NCBI GenBank assembly: GCA_029881655.1
Contig: JAOUME010000007.1
Span: 1 to 43,545 of the forward strand
From: Deltaproteobacteria bacterium
Lineage (GTDB): Bacteria; SAR324; XYD2-FULL-50-16
Length of the DNA: 43,545 nucleotides
Direction: 5' to 3'
In this document: piece by piece, positions 1 through 8,279 of the stretch
Layout of the letters: the number at the start of each line of letters is the position of its first letter
Position numbering within the stretch: position 1 is the stretch's first letter
Notes under the pieces: model-generated
What the model was told of the DNA's origin: nothing
The model's database searches: none
Seen by the model: the letters and a program-made list of their open reading frames with translations, nothing else
Translations under genes and position numbers: made by a program

Positions 1-1
1 G

Positions 2-736
2 ATCAAGACCACCTACGCCCAGTTCCTAAAGGAGGCCGATGAGTTTGATGAGTATAGCCAAAACAACGCATCAGACAAATCAAGAAAAAAGAAGCTACCC
101 GTCATACCAAAAAATCAAGACAGCATCTCCATCGTTCACGATAACTATCAAGTCGTCGAAACCGATATTATCTCATTTAGGGGAGAGTATGACGGAGCCA
201 GCCAAAAAGACATCGGCTACAGTGCCCGGCTGTTTCATCAGGAAGAACTGACCATCTTTCGTTTTCATACCACTTTTGAAAAACTTTTTATTTCTTTGGC
301 CAGCAACCCACTGGTCAAAGCTATCCACTTCCAGACCCAGAGAAACATCAAGGAATACTATGCTGCGTTTAGTTTTCAAGACAAACTGATCGCCATTGGA
401 ATAACCCACCAGAAAACCTCCAGCAGTACAATTCAGGAAAAGGATCTTTTCCCTTATGTAATTTTATTTTCTAAAAGTGATGAAAAAGTTTACGGTAGGG
501 TCATCAGCCGGGAAGTGCAAGACCAAAATGGTCTTGCACTCTACAATGAGGAATCCATGACCAATAACAATGCGGTATATTTTTACGAATCACTTTACCA
601 TATCCTTCATCTTTTACCAGACAAGGACTGGTCTCAAAGCAATTGTCAGATGGTGATTCGTTTCTTAATCGAAGAGCTGATAAAATTGAAAAGCAGAAAC
701 ATCCGCCCCCTTTTTCTAAATGCTTTCCCCGAATAG
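2..736 (+). CDS. Unrecognised protein, 5'-truncated by window edge
   Basis: The frame starting at base 2 is open from the left edge to the TAG at 734-736, giving 244 residues with the true N-terminus outside the window. A TTG at 296 would give only the last 146 residues, but the frame is open and protein-like well before it, so I read the whole stretch as coding. The upstream part has a basic, low-complexity linker (residues about 22-36, rich in S, K and R) followed by a mixed alpha/beta region with many aromatic residues. There is no signal peptide, membrane segment or catalytic motif that I recognise. It converges on the zinc-ribbon gene 75 bases downstream. A perfect 12-base inverted repeat lies inside the coding region at 514-540. 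Function unknown. Confidence 0.7.
   Translation: MKTTYAQFLKEADEFDEYSQNNASDKSRKKKLPVIPKNQDSISIVHDNYQVVETDIISFRGEYDGASQKDIGYSARLFHQEELTIFRFHTTFEKLFISLASNPLVKAIHFQTQRNIKEYYAAFSFQDKLIAIGITHQKTSSSTIQEKDLFPYVILFSKSDEKVYGRVISREVQDQNGLALYNEESMTNNNAVYFYESLYHILHLLPDKDWSQSNCQMVIRFLIEELIKLKSRNIRPLFLNAFPE
514..540. repeat. Perfect 12-bp inverted repeat inside a coding region
   Basis: Left arm AGTGCAAGACCA (514-525), loop AAA (526-528), right arm TGGTCTTGCACT (529-540). All 12 pairs match. It lies in the middle of the unrecognised first gene and is not followed by a T-run on either strand, so it does not look like an intrinsic terminator. It could be an mRNA hairpin or a protein-binding palindrome. Confidence 0.8.
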
Positions 737-811
737 CTTTATTAAATCCGAATGATCGCAAATTTCTATAGAAAGGGCAAAAATTTGTGATGTGCTTTAT
801 CGAAATTTAAT

Positions 812-1000
812 TTAGGCGTTCCAGTTAAACTCCCATTTTTTATCGCCATTATCCCAAATCTTTTTCCATGAGCCGTGATTCCCGCAATAAGGACACTCGA
901 AATCGGTAATTTGAATGGTTAATGATTTCTTGCATTCGGGACAGTCAACCTCTACTCCCTTATCAATTTTGACACTCTTTAGATTCAGTGGATAATTCAT
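812..1000 (-). CDS. Small zinc-ribbon protein, 62 aa
   Basis: This 62-residue protein has two Cys pairs, C20-P-E-C23 and C36-P-Y-C39, separated by 12 residues, a classic zinc-ribbon arrangement. The C-terminal third is rich in Trp and Lys/Asp. The start is supported by a strong ribosome binding site (GGGAGG) a few bases before the ATG. It has its own transcription unit: it converges on the first gene and diverges from the UPF0016 gene across a roughly 290-base A/T-rich gap. The fold suggests a nucleic-acid or protein contact role, but nothing in the sequence identifies the partner. Confidence 0.75.
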   Translation of the reverse strand: MNYPLNLKSVKIDKGVEVDCPECKKSLTIQITDFECPYCGNHGSWKKIWDNGDKKWEFNWNA

Positions 1001-1291
1001 CGGTTCCTCCCTTAATATTCATTATTAATTGATGTCTGTTTTTTTATATTTTATTTATAACTATGTTGATCATTTTTGTCAAGTATTAAAGTTTTGTTTT
1101 TCATCAAAATGTAATGTTCTTAATCAGATTTTAATATTCACTCCACTTAACCTTGGAATATTACATCTTCCATGCCATTAATACGATTATTTATTCATGA
1201 ATTGATAGACCCAGATACTTTAAACCGCTTATATTTGTATTTTAATATAAATTTATAACTATTCGAACCTCTTTCTGGAGTTGAAATTAAT

Positions 1292-1573
1292 ATGGCTAGT
1301 ATTTGGTTTGTTTTTATCAGCATATTTGTAGCGGAATTGGGTGATAAGACTCAATTGGCGACTCTTTTGTTTTCAACCGACCAACAGGTCAATAAACTTC
1401 ATGTTTTCCTTGCGGCTTCTTCGGCACTTGTTTTGTCTAGTTTTCTGGCGGTATTAATCGGTTCCCAACTATATAACTGGATCAACCCGAGAATACTACG
1501 GATCATATCAGGCTTGGGATTTATCATGATTGGATCCTTTATCTTATTTAAAGCATTGCGTCCCATGGGCTGA
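1292..1573 (+). CDS. UPF0016/GDT1-family half-size membrane protein
   Basis: The protein has 93 residues and carries the family signature E15-L-G-D18-K-T near the N-terminus, followed by two hydrophobic segments (about 37-58 and 68-88). Full-length GDT1/TMEM165/MneA-like cation transporters have two such halves; this is the single-repeat form, which would need to pair with itself or with another half. Members of the family move Mn2+ or Ca2+ across membranes; the substrate here is inferred. A GGAG sequence about 11 bases upstream supports the ATG. No second half-gene is adjacent. The TGA stop is followed by a non-conserved reading frame, so I take it as a genuine end. Confidence 0.8.
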   Translation: MASIWFVFISIFVAELGDKTQLATLLFSTDQQVNKLHVFLAASSALVLSSFLAVLIGSQLYNWINPRILRIISGLGFIMIGSFILFKALRPMG

Positions 1574-1679
1574 CGCTACGTGTTCGGAAATCGTAAAGAC
1601 AATTCGGTTGAACAACCTTGATTATTAAATTAGCTTATTACATATTTTTAAATTATTCAAAGTTAAAAATAGCCTCGGC

Positions 1680-1713
1680 TATGATAAACCCTTAGTTCAT
1701 GGGGTTTATCATA
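1680..1713. repeat. 12-bp perfect inverted repeat (hairpin) after the UPF0016 gene
   Basis: Arms TATGATAAACCC (1680-1691) and GGGTTTATCATA (1702-1713) surround a 10-base loop. It lies about 105 bases after the UPF0016 stop and 140 bases before the TPR gene. The plus-strand copy is followed by AAAAG rather than a T-run, so if it terminates transcription it is not of the classical intrinsic type. Confidence 0.6.
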
Positions 1714-1785
1714 AAAAGAGTACCAATTTAAAAGTAACTGGATTAAGATTAACTAATGTTTTATCTTAGAGTTAAATACCAGTAA

Positions 1786-1837
1786 AGCTCAATTTGCGTA
1801 TGGTTTTTGAATAGCGTTAGGTCAGTTTGAGCTAACG
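1786..1837 (+). promoter_or_regulatory. Two mutually exclusive hairpins in the leader of the TPR gene
   Basis: AGCTCAA (1786-1792) can pair with TTGAGCT (1827-1833), and CGTTAG (1815-1820) can pair with CTAACG (1832-1837). The two right arms overlap, so only one hairpin can form at a time. The element ends 14 bases before the ATG at 1852. It may be a leader switch, but the stems are short (6-7 bp) and this could be chance. Confidence 0.25.
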
Positions 1838-1851
1838 AATTAATAATTAAT

Positions 1852-3720
1852 ATGCTAGATCAATTATCCATCAAAAAAGATTCAAGAAACCGTCAAAAAG
1901 CGGGCGAGCTTTTTGCTAAGGGTATCGATTTGATCCATTCCAAGCTCTTTGCCAGAGCGACGATAGAACTACAAGATGCCTATGATGCCGATCCCTCTTC
2001 AATCGCTCCCAAGCTGGATACGGCGTTCAACAATTATTTTTCGGTTTCAGATTACGAAGCGTCTTTAGCGGTTGGTCTCGTTTTAATCAAAGCAAAGAAT
2101 ACCGATTATGAATTGGCCAATAAACTGGGTAACTGCGCCCGGCATCAAAGAAACTTTAAGCAAGCCAACAACCTTTATCGTCACGCCTTAAAAATCAATC
2201 AGAAATACAGCGTCGCTTTATGGAATTTGGCGGCGAGTATGTCACGGGTCGAAAAATATGACGATCAGGTTCAACGAGCCCTGCAAAAAATGTTGCAGAT
2301 CCCAAGCTTCATCCTTCCGGATTACTATCAGGACCCGGAAATCATCGATAAGATAAGCGATGATATTAGCCATGCCAATGAATCGTCACGCGAGGACCGC
2401 ATTAACGCCCTTGTATCCAGAAAGAACGAAAAGCTAAAATATGGAGAGGATTCTGAGGTTGAAAATATCGTAAAACTGATCATACAGGAGGAAAAGTCCT
2501 CAACGGCACCTACCTACAAACAAGTTAGTAATCGACTCCAAGAGATAGTCATTGAAAACGAAAAACCCTTCCGGGATATTGAGGCGACGATCCTTAGAAA
2601 AGATAATTCAGGCTCCAACAGTGTCAGCCAAGAGGATACCGGCGGTGATCTGGACAGCTTCTTATTGTTTCAGGATTCCAAAAACAAATATCATGGAGCC
2701 CTATATGATGTTGGTCTTTTTTCCATCGTCAATAATGATTGGTCAAAAGCGTTGGAAATATTCAGTAAGCTAAAACAGGAAAACTCCCAAATTGAGTATA
2801 TCGACATGTTGATCGATCTGGCTAAATACTCGACCGGCAAAGAAGATGAGGCCATTGAGGATATTAAACAGCTTTTGGGGAATGACACCTCGAACCGTTT
2901 TTTAAACGTCAATATCGGGTTGATGTATAAGAAAACCGGGAACCGACTTTTGACTTATAAATATCTTGTCTGCGGGGCAGCTTTGTTAGAAAGATCAGAT
3001 GGGTTTTACCGTCGATCGGACATGGTTCGAGTCGCCGACCGCCATGCTGACGAGGGTCGTTTTAAAAAAGCTCTTGCCATCTACAAGGTTGTCATCTCTG
3101 AAACAAAGGAGACTTCCTACTGGATGAAAACCGGTGAAATCTATCTTTTATCCGAGAGATACCCTGAAGCAACCCAGATCTACAAGGACATCTTATCTTT
3201 TGATCCCAATTTCGAACCCGCAAAGCAAGGCCTTCATCATATCCATGATATTTATGCCAAGCGAGCTGATGAAAATTACCGCGATTCTAAATTCAAACCC
3301 GCCGCTGTGTTATATGAAAAAGCGTTACTGGTCTTAAGATCGCCTGAAACCCTAAAGAAAATCATCGCCATCTACAAAGTATTGAATGTTAAAGCAAAAG
3401 TCGAGGCTTTCACCAAGGAGTTCGAAGATTTGCAGGAACAATTAAGACAGGAAGAAAACGAAAAAACAAGACAATCCCACATCCAACAGGCTCTTTCCTA
3501 TAAGAAATCGAAAAATTACTTTTTGGCGATCGAGTTCTTCGAAAAAGCATTTCGTATGAAGCTTGATAAGGATATCTTGATGCAGTTAGCGGCCATCTAT
3601 AAAGGGCTGAAAAAAAACTACGAATTACAGGATTTGATGCTACGCTGGAATAATATGGTTGAATATGAAGAAAAACTTAAAAAATTCAAAAAACAGGAAG
3701 AACGAAGCATGTCCAAATAA
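1852..3720 (+). CDS. Large TPR-repeat protein, 622 aa
   Basis: The protein has no signal peptide or membrane segment and consists largely of helical repeats. TPR-like units can be seen at about residues 18-50, 84-145, 280-340 and 345-465, and again near the C-terminus (about 475-600), with the usual pattern of small residues and an 'A..Y..A' spacing. The C-terminus is very rich in Lys and Glu and probably coiled. TPR proteins are scaffolds for protein-protein contacts; the partner cannot be read from the neighbourhood. The start is the first ATG after a long A/T-rich leader, and there is no clear Shine-Dalgarno sequence. Confidence 0.8.
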   Translation: MLDQLSIKKDSRNRQKAGELFAKGIDLIHSKLFARATIELQDAYDADPSSIAPKLDTAFNNYFSVSDYEASLAVGLVLIKAKNTDYELANKLGNCARHQRNFKQANNLYRHALKINQKYSVALWNLAASMSRVEKYDDQVQRALQKMLQIPSFILPDYYQDPEIIDKISDDISHANESSREDRINALVSRKNEKLKYGEDSEVENIVKLIIQEEKSSTAPTYKQVSNRLQEIVIENEKPFRDIEATILRKDNSGSNSVSQEDTGGDLDSFLLFQDSKNKYHGALYDVGLFSIVNNDWSKALEIFSKLKQENSQIEYIDMLIDLAKYSTGKEDEAIEDIKQLLGNDTSNRFLNVNIGLMYKKTGNRLLTYKYLVCGAALLERSDGFYRRSDMVRVADRHADEGRFKKALAIYKVVISETKETSYWMKTGEIYLLSERYPEATQIYKDILSFDPNFEPAKQGLHHIHDIYAKRADENYRDSKFKPAAVLYEKALLVLRSPETLKKIIAIYKVLNVKAKVEAFTKEFEDLQEQLRQEENEKTRQSHIQQALSYKKSKNYFLAIEFFEKAFRMKLDKDILMQLAAIYKGLKKNYELQDLMLRWNNMVEYEEKLKKFKKQEERSMSK

Positions 3721-4040
3721 TCCTTTTGTCCCTTGCTTTGCATTTTATCTAGTCCTTTTCTTGCCGGACAGCTTTTTTACAAACCGCCGTCTTTTACCTT
3801 TAAAACACCCCCATATCAACTATAAACAAGCTGCCTAAAACGACCCATGAGTTCTTAAGGTATACCAGATCAATTAATAAGCTCTTACTCTAGATCGATA
3901 GCCTTATCATGAAAGATCAACTGAGTTTATGAGTTGTCCAATATTTATTATATCACATTCACCAAAAAGGCTTGATTAAACAGCCGTTAGCAGATAGATT
4001 CGGTTTCAAGAACAACAAATCTAAAGCCTAACATAATCAA
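3721..4040. other. Intergenic region, no gene seen
   Basis: These 320 bases between the TPR gene and the YggT gene contain stops in all frames and no open frame that looks like protein. I see no tRNA, terminator with a T-run, or convincing promoter pair. A promoter for the YggT gene is expected here but could not be placed with confidence. Confidence 0.5.
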
Positions 4041-4328
4041 ATGCAGGACTTGCTTTTTTTTATTATCGATATTTTAAAATTCGCCTTAACCCTTTTAACC
4101 TACGCAATCATTATCCGCGCTGTGCTAACATGGTTCATACCAAGTACCGACAACTACTTGTCCCGAGTTCTTTATAAGGTGACCGAACCCATTCTAGCCT
4201 CAATCAGAGGATTTTTACCAACGGTGGGTATGTTTGACCTGTCTCCAATCGTGGCGATTTTAGCTATCCAGGTCCTTCAGAATTTTGTTTTGGATTATAT
4301 CGCGAAAATATTATTGGGAATTCCCTAG
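4041..4328 (+). CDS. yggT: YggT family integral membrane protein
   Basis: The protein has 95 residues with two hydrophobic segments (about 5-28 and 66-90). The region between them carries the family pattern of Arg-Ala-x-Leu-Thr-Trp-Phe-x-Pro and a downstream E-P-I-L/x-x-I-R motif (T-E-P-I-L at about 52-56), typical of YggT/Ycf19 proteins. These are small inner-membrane proteins linked to cell division or osmotic tolerance in some bacteria and plastids; the biochemical role is not settled. The start ATG lacks a clear Shine-Dalgarno sequence. Its 3' end overlaps the convergent RNase gene by 18 bases. Confidence 0.85.
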   Translation: MQDLLFFIIDILKFALTLLTYAIIIRAVLTWFIPSTDNYLSRVLYKVTEPILASIRGFLPTVGMFDLSPIVAILAIQVLQNFVLDYIAKILLGIP

Positions 4329-6341
4329 GGAAGGTGTCACTTTTAACGCAGGATTGTATTTTATTAACCTAACTTGATCTAACAATGGATCTACCCCATC
4401 GATTTTAACTTGGAAATAAGTCCCCACATCGATCTCCGGCAACGTCATCTCCGCAATAAATTGAAGCTCAACCAAACACACCAAAGCCAGATTGCCCTTA
4501 AGATAACGAACTAGCTGGGCTTTAAACATTTTCCCCACATTCTGGAACAGATACTTGATCTTCCAGTGGTCGCTCAAAAGTCTTTCCGTCTTGGCGTATA
4601 TTTTGGTAGTCTCATCAACATGCGCTACCCATGATAGAAGCTCTTCAGATAAAAACAAATTCTTCCCTTCAGACAGATGTTGAAAAATCGCACCCTGAGC
4701 GGCCAGGTCCAAAAAACGTCGAATCGGAGAAGTAGCCTGAAGATAGCTTTCGACTCCCAAAGCAGCATGCCCCATCGACTCAAGATTCAGTTTTGCCGAC
4801 TGTATCTGAACATTTTCGATTGAGGGACGCTCACCCTCATCTGGATTCGAAACGAGCGTATAGGGAGCCTGATTGCGAAAAAGCGTGTTAACTTGATGTG
4901 TCTTCATGTACGTAGCTGCGATGCTGTTCGCCAGGATGGCCAACTCCTGTACCAGCATCATGGAAGGCAAATCCTCATAGAGAGTTTTAAGTTGAATGCT
5001 CTCCTCGTCAGATATATCCAGTTTTGCTTCGATCCTCTTCAGATCCAAAGCTCCTTCCTCGAGCCTTTTGCTCTTTTGTTTAAGACAAATCTGATAGAGT
5101 TCTGGCCAAAACCCTTGCTTGCTCGAAATCATCCGATCAACCTCATCGAAGTTTAGATTACGCTCAACCTGGATCAAAGATCGATATATTTTTGTTTCCA
5201 AAATCTCATTGTTTTCACTTAAAACAACCTCAAACGTCATAACCGGACGCTGCTTTTTTTCGATTAAAGAAAACCTTCCTTCCGACAGACCACGAGGCAA
5301 CATCGGGTAGCTCCCTTTTAGCGTATAAAGCGTCATGACCCTTTCCTCGGCTTTCTTAAAAAGGGGATCACCCTTTAAAACATAAGACGCGACATCAGCT
5401 ATAAAGATGAAAAGTTTTGTGTACCCGTCCTCCTTCTCAAGGGTAATAGCGTCATCAAAATCCCGTGTGGAATTACTATCAACCGTGAAGACCCGCTTAT
5501 CGGTTATATCCGCTGTTTCCAGATTAAACACGGTATCCATAGGGTCGCCTTGGTTGATCCGGTCCGCCTGAGTTAATTCTTCCTGAGAGAAATCAAAGTT
5601 GATACGGGTCCGACTCAGAATCATTTGCCCCCAACTGAAACGCTCTCCAGCCAACTCAAGATAACGTAGAAGCTGTCTCTCGGCCATGATTTGATTATTC
5701 AGATCTAAAGAAAAAAGATATCTGAAATATTCCTTTTCCTGGGATTGATGAAAAAAGATTAAAAACTGCTTTAGCCTGTATACAAACCTCTCCCAAACAA
5801 TCTGGTGACCTTCCTCGATTTCTGGCAGACAATTGTTGATAAGACTTTCAGCCCATTGTTTCTCGATGAGTTGATGTAATTCCTGCTCATCTTTTTTTGT
5901 CTGCAATATCAACAGGTCTTCCATTTCCTTTTCATTTCTGGGCTTAAACTGATCCTTGTTTTGCTGAAATAAAAGACTATTGTTTTGCAAAGCCAAAAAA
6001 AGGGCCGCCTTGTCCTCTCCATTTTGAGAGTCTTCCAAAAAGCAGTCCGCCAATTCATCAATGAAATAATTTTTTGATGGTTCGCAAAGCTCATAAATGG
6101 TTTGTGTATCGATTTTTTCCGCTTTGTTTAATATCAATCGAGATTGCTCAGATAAAAAGGATAAAGCCTCTTTTTCGCCTTTGAATTGCGGTGAAGGCCA
6201 TTTGAGGATGGCTTGATTTTGACTGCAGACGAATTCACGCCCCAGGAGAGGTAAAACAAGCAGGCGGTTTTTGACGAGTTCCTTTATCCAGCCGAATTGA
6301 ACTTGATTGTTTTTGTAATAAAGACAAAAAAATTGATTCAT
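4311..6341 (-). CDS. RNase II/RNB-family 3'-5' exoribonuclease
   Basis: The protein has 676 residues, close to the size of RNase II. The RNB catalytic domain covers about 280-580. Its metal-binding aspartates appear as D288, D294, D296 and D297 in the segment around S-T-R-D-F-D-D-A, the same spacing as D201/207/209/210 of E. coli RNase II. The T-S-P-I-R-R-F-L-D-L motif near residue 555 is also typical. The N-terminal 270 residues do not show an obvious cold-shock domain and resemble the divergent N-termini of cyanobacterial-type RNase II. A small C-terminal beta region may be an S1-like domain. The expected reaction is processive hydrolysis of single-stranded RNA from the 3' end. The gene lies 91 bases after the flavin oxidoreductase on the same strand. 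Confidence 0.9.
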   Translation of the reverse strand: MNQFFCLYYKNNQVQFGWIKELVKNRLLVLPLLGREFVCSQNQAILKWPSPQFKGEKEALSFLSEQSRLILNKAEKIDTQTIYELCEPSKNYFIDELADCFLEDSQNGEDKAALFLALQNNSLLFQQNKDQFKPRNEKEMEDLLILQTKKDEQELHQLIEKQWAESLINNCLPEIEEGHQIVWERFVYRLKQFLIFFHQSQEKEYFRYLFSLDLNNQIMAERQLLRYLELAGERFSWGQMILSRTRINFDFSQEELTQADRINQGDPMDTVFNLETADITDKRVFTVDSNSTRDFDDAITLEKEDGYTKLFIFIADVASYVLKGDPLFKKAEERVMTLYTLKGSYPMLPRGLSEGRFSLIEKKQRPVMTFEVVLSENNEILETKIYRSLIQVERNLNFDEVDRMISSKQGFWPELYQICLKQKSKRLEEGALDLKRIEAKLDISDEESIQLKTLYEDLPSMMLVQELAILANSIAATYMKTHQVNTLFRNQAPYTLVSNPDEGERPSIENVQIQSAKLNLESMGHAALGVESYLQATSPIRRFLDLAAQGAIFQHLSEGKNLFLSEELLSWVAHVDETTKIYAKTERLLSDHWKIKYLFQNVGKMFKAQLVRYLKGNLALVCLVELQFIAEMTLPEIDVGTYFQVKIDGVDPLLDQVRLIKYNPALKVTPSLGNSQ

Positions 6342-6393
6342 TCCGATATTAATTTATGCGGGACTGGAATAGCATGAAATCAGGCTTAGCAAG

Positions 6394-6444
6394 ATCGCAG
6401 GCGGCAATAACGGTCTTACCTGAAAAATAACTTCAGCCTGCGAT
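6394..6444. repeat. 9-bp inverted repeat spanning the oxidoreductase stop
   Basis: ATCGCAGGC (6394-6402) pairs with GCCTGCGAT (6436-6444) across a 33-base loop that itself holds CTGAA/TTCAG (6420-6424 and 6432-6436). On the plus strand the right arm runs into seven T residues (to about 6450), like an intrinsic terminator facing the plus strand. On the minus strand it separates the oxidoreductase and RNase genes and could act as an mRNA hairpin. The large loop makes terminator function uncertain. Confidence 0.45.
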
Positions 6445-7407
6445 TTTTTTCTGAAGGAACTGATACCAATTCGGTCTTGAAAAAAGGGCTTTATCAATAC
6501 CGTACATGGTTGCTTTGTCGATCGCCAAAACCTCTTTAAGAACCTGGGTGGATTTAATATTTCCTTCCACGATGATGCTTTTATCGGTATATTTCGATAC
6601 CCATTCCAAGAGGGTTTCCTCGCTATCGAAGAACTTATTCATAACATGAATGGTGATGGGATGAAAAATATCCACTCCGGCCTTTTCCAATTGCTTGATA
6701 ACGGTTTTTAGGTTCTTGGCGTTAAACCCATCCTCCAGCTTATCGTGGATCGAAAAAAAATAGCCGATCATCAGTCTGGACTTGACTCTTTCTTTCATCG
6801 CTTCGACGATCCTGCACGCAAGTTTGAGGCGATTTTCAAGCTTACCCCCGTAATCATCCTCACGGCCATTGTATCTTGGGTGAAGACATTGATCCAATAG
6901 CTGTTGTTGCGCTCCATTAAGTTCAACGAAATCAAAACCAGCCTCCTCGGCTCTTTCAATCGAATGCGAATAAAAAAGACAAAGTTCCTCAACGTCGTCT
7001 TCGTCAAAAGACCGGCTTAAATCGAAATCCTTGCCAAAATTAATTGAGGAGGGACCGATCGGCTGTTCTCCGCAGATTTTTTCGGAAGTCTTCGCGCCGG
7101 CATGCGACAGTCTTATACCCGCAACAACCCCTTCGGCTTTAATATGTTTAACCAAATTCCGCAGGCCCGGTAAATGCTCTTCTTCGGCTATCCCCAACTG
7201 AAGGGGGTGTGACTTCCCCTGTTGTGTGATATATGAGGAGTTGACGATCACGACACCGGCGCCTTGTCTAACCAATCGAATCAAGTGCTCGTAGATAGCA
7301 TGGGAGACCCTGCCGTCTCTTTGTGCTAATCCATCATGATAAGGTGGAACCAATATCCGGTTTTTAGCACGGATATTACCAAGTTTAAAAGACTCAAATA
7401 AGGACAT
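6433..7407 (-). CDS. Old yellow enzyme-like NADH:flavin oxidoreductase
   Basis: The 324-residue protein is a single FMN-binding TIM barrel of the OYE family. Family landmarks include the N-terminal L-F-x-x-x-x-L-G-N-I-x-x-K-N-R-I motif, the G-x-x-x-G-I-R-L-S-H-A-G-A strand near residue 95-107, the F-D-F-V-E-L-N-G-A segment near 160, and the D-D-Y-G-G-K-x-E-N-R motif near 185-195. The C-terminal G-N-I-K-S and 'alpha-C' region that binds FMN phosphate is present. It lacks the Fe-S and second flavin domains of 2,4-dienoyl-CoA reductase. Such enzymes reduce activated C=C bonds with NAD(P)H; the substrate is unknown. The ATG at 7405-7407 is used because the residues right after it match the family start. 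Confidence 0.85.
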   Translation of the reverse strand: MSLFESFKLGNIRAKNRILVPPYHDGLAQRDGRVSHAIYEHLIRLVRQGAGVVIVNSSYITQQGKSHPLQLGIAEEEHLPGLRNLVKHIKAEGVVAGIRLSHAGAKTSEKICGEQPIGPSSINFGKDFDLSRSFDEDDVEELCLFYSHSIERAEEAGFDFVELNGAQQQLLDQCLHPRYNGREDDYGGKLENRLKLACRIVEAMKERVKSRLMIGYFFSIHDKLEDGFNAKNLKTVIKQLEKAGVDIFHPITIHVMNKFFDSEETLLEWVSKYTDKSIIVEGNIKSTQVLKEVLAIDKATMYGIDKALFSRPNWYQFLQKKIAG

Positions 7408-7549
7408 CGTTATGCATTTTTAGAAGTTAAAGCAAAATGTGGTAAGAATATTTCTTCAGCTTTACAGCCTGGGATATTTTCGGTTATAAAAATTTATATT
7501 TTAGTATAATCTTGTTATCTTGATTTTTATCCTTTATCTCCATTGTTTG

Positions 7550-7729
7550 ATGAGCGTCAATCAAAAACCGAGTTGTTACAAATGCCGGCATTATTATGTG
7601 ACCTGGGAAAGTAGCCATCCCTATGGTTGTAGGGCTTGGAAATTTAAAACGCCTCTAAACCCGAATATAGCGGTTTTAAATGCATCTGGTAAAGATTGTC
7701 AGCTTTTCGAAGAGAAAGTCAAAAATTAA
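7550..7729 (+). CDS. Small Cys-containing conserved protein upstream of coaD
   Basis: From the ATG at 7550 the protein has 59 residues. It contains C-Y-K-C, a later G-C-R-A-W, and K-D-C, with the pattern C..C..Y...W.....YGCR..........P........G..C. Short proteins with this pattern occur in several proteobacteria and are sometimes labelled 'uracil-DNA glycosylase' in databases, without evidence that I know of; it is far too short to be one. The Cys arrangement suggests a structural metal site. An upstream TTG at 7520 is in frame but gives an extension with no family support. It lies directly before the CoaD-like gene and probably shares its transcript. A TATAAT hexamer is present at 7505-7510, but I see no convincing -35. 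Confidence 0.65.
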   Translation: MSVNQKPSCYKCRHYYVTWESSHPYGCRAWKFKTPLNPNIAVLNASGKDCQLFEEKVKN

Positions 7730-7793
7730 ATTTGATTGGATTGATTTAACAAGCAATAAAAACTCATTTCATCACAAAACCAAAAGTTCAATT

Positions 7794-8279
7794 ATGTCTA
7801 AAAATATAGTTGTCTATCCTATCAGTGCCAATCCCCCTACTTTCGGACATGCCGATATCTTAGTCAGAGCATCGAGGTGTTTTGAACAGGTTTACTGGGT
7901 TGCGGCCATAAACAGCACAAAGCAAAGTACCATCGCTCCCAAGGTTCAACTGGAAATGATGAGAGATTATGTCGAACACTTCCAATTGAAAAATATCCAC
8001 ATCGAACATTTCGAGGGGTCTTTGGTCCGTTTTGCTATGAGCAAGCAAGCCAGATTCATCCTGCGGGGTATCCGCAACATCACCGATATGCAATCCGAAA
8101 TGGATCTGGCGACCGGTTATAGGGGTGTCAGCCAAGAAATCGAGACGATCTGTTTTTTTTCCACTCCCGGTCTTACGATGGTCAGTTCGAGTCTGGTCAA
8201 GGAATTGGCCAGGGTCGGAGAAAACATCGACCAATATGTTTTGCCTTCAGTTGCCGAAATATTAATGGATTATCTTTAA
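7794..8279 (+). CDS. coaD: Phosphopantetheine adenylyltransferase-like (CoaD)
   Basis: The 161-residue protein matches CoaD in length and in its motifs: the nucleotidyltransferase T-x-G-H (T16-F-G-H19), F-I-L-R-G-I-R at 88-94, the acidic S-E-M-D-L-A at 101-106, and V-S-S-S-L-V-K-E at 130-137. The expected reaction is ATP plus 4'-phosphopantetheine to dephospho-CoA and pyrophosphate, the penultimate step of CoA synthesis. The N-terminal loop is unusual: where CoaD normally has G-T-F-D-P it reads I-S-A-N-P, so this loop looks more like a NadD-type N-P-P-T-x-G-H. The ATG at 7794 is chosen over an upstream TTG because it begins the first beta strand. Its last four bases overlap the convergent rdgB-like gene. 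Confidence 0.85.
   Translation: MSKNIVVYPISANPPTFGHADILVRASRCFEQVYWVAAINSTKQSTIAPKVQLEMMRDYVEHFQLKNIHIEHFEGSLVRFAMSKQARFILRGIRNITDMQSEMDLATGYRGVSQEIETICFFSTPGLTMVSSSLVKELARVGENIDQYVLPSVAEILMDYL

Noticed and set aside
1571-1573. TGA of the UPF0016 gene as a possible selenocysteine codon (selU is present in the window)
   Set aside because: The frame after the TGA encodes only about 15 unconserved residues before another stop, and half-size UPF0016 proteins of this length are normal.
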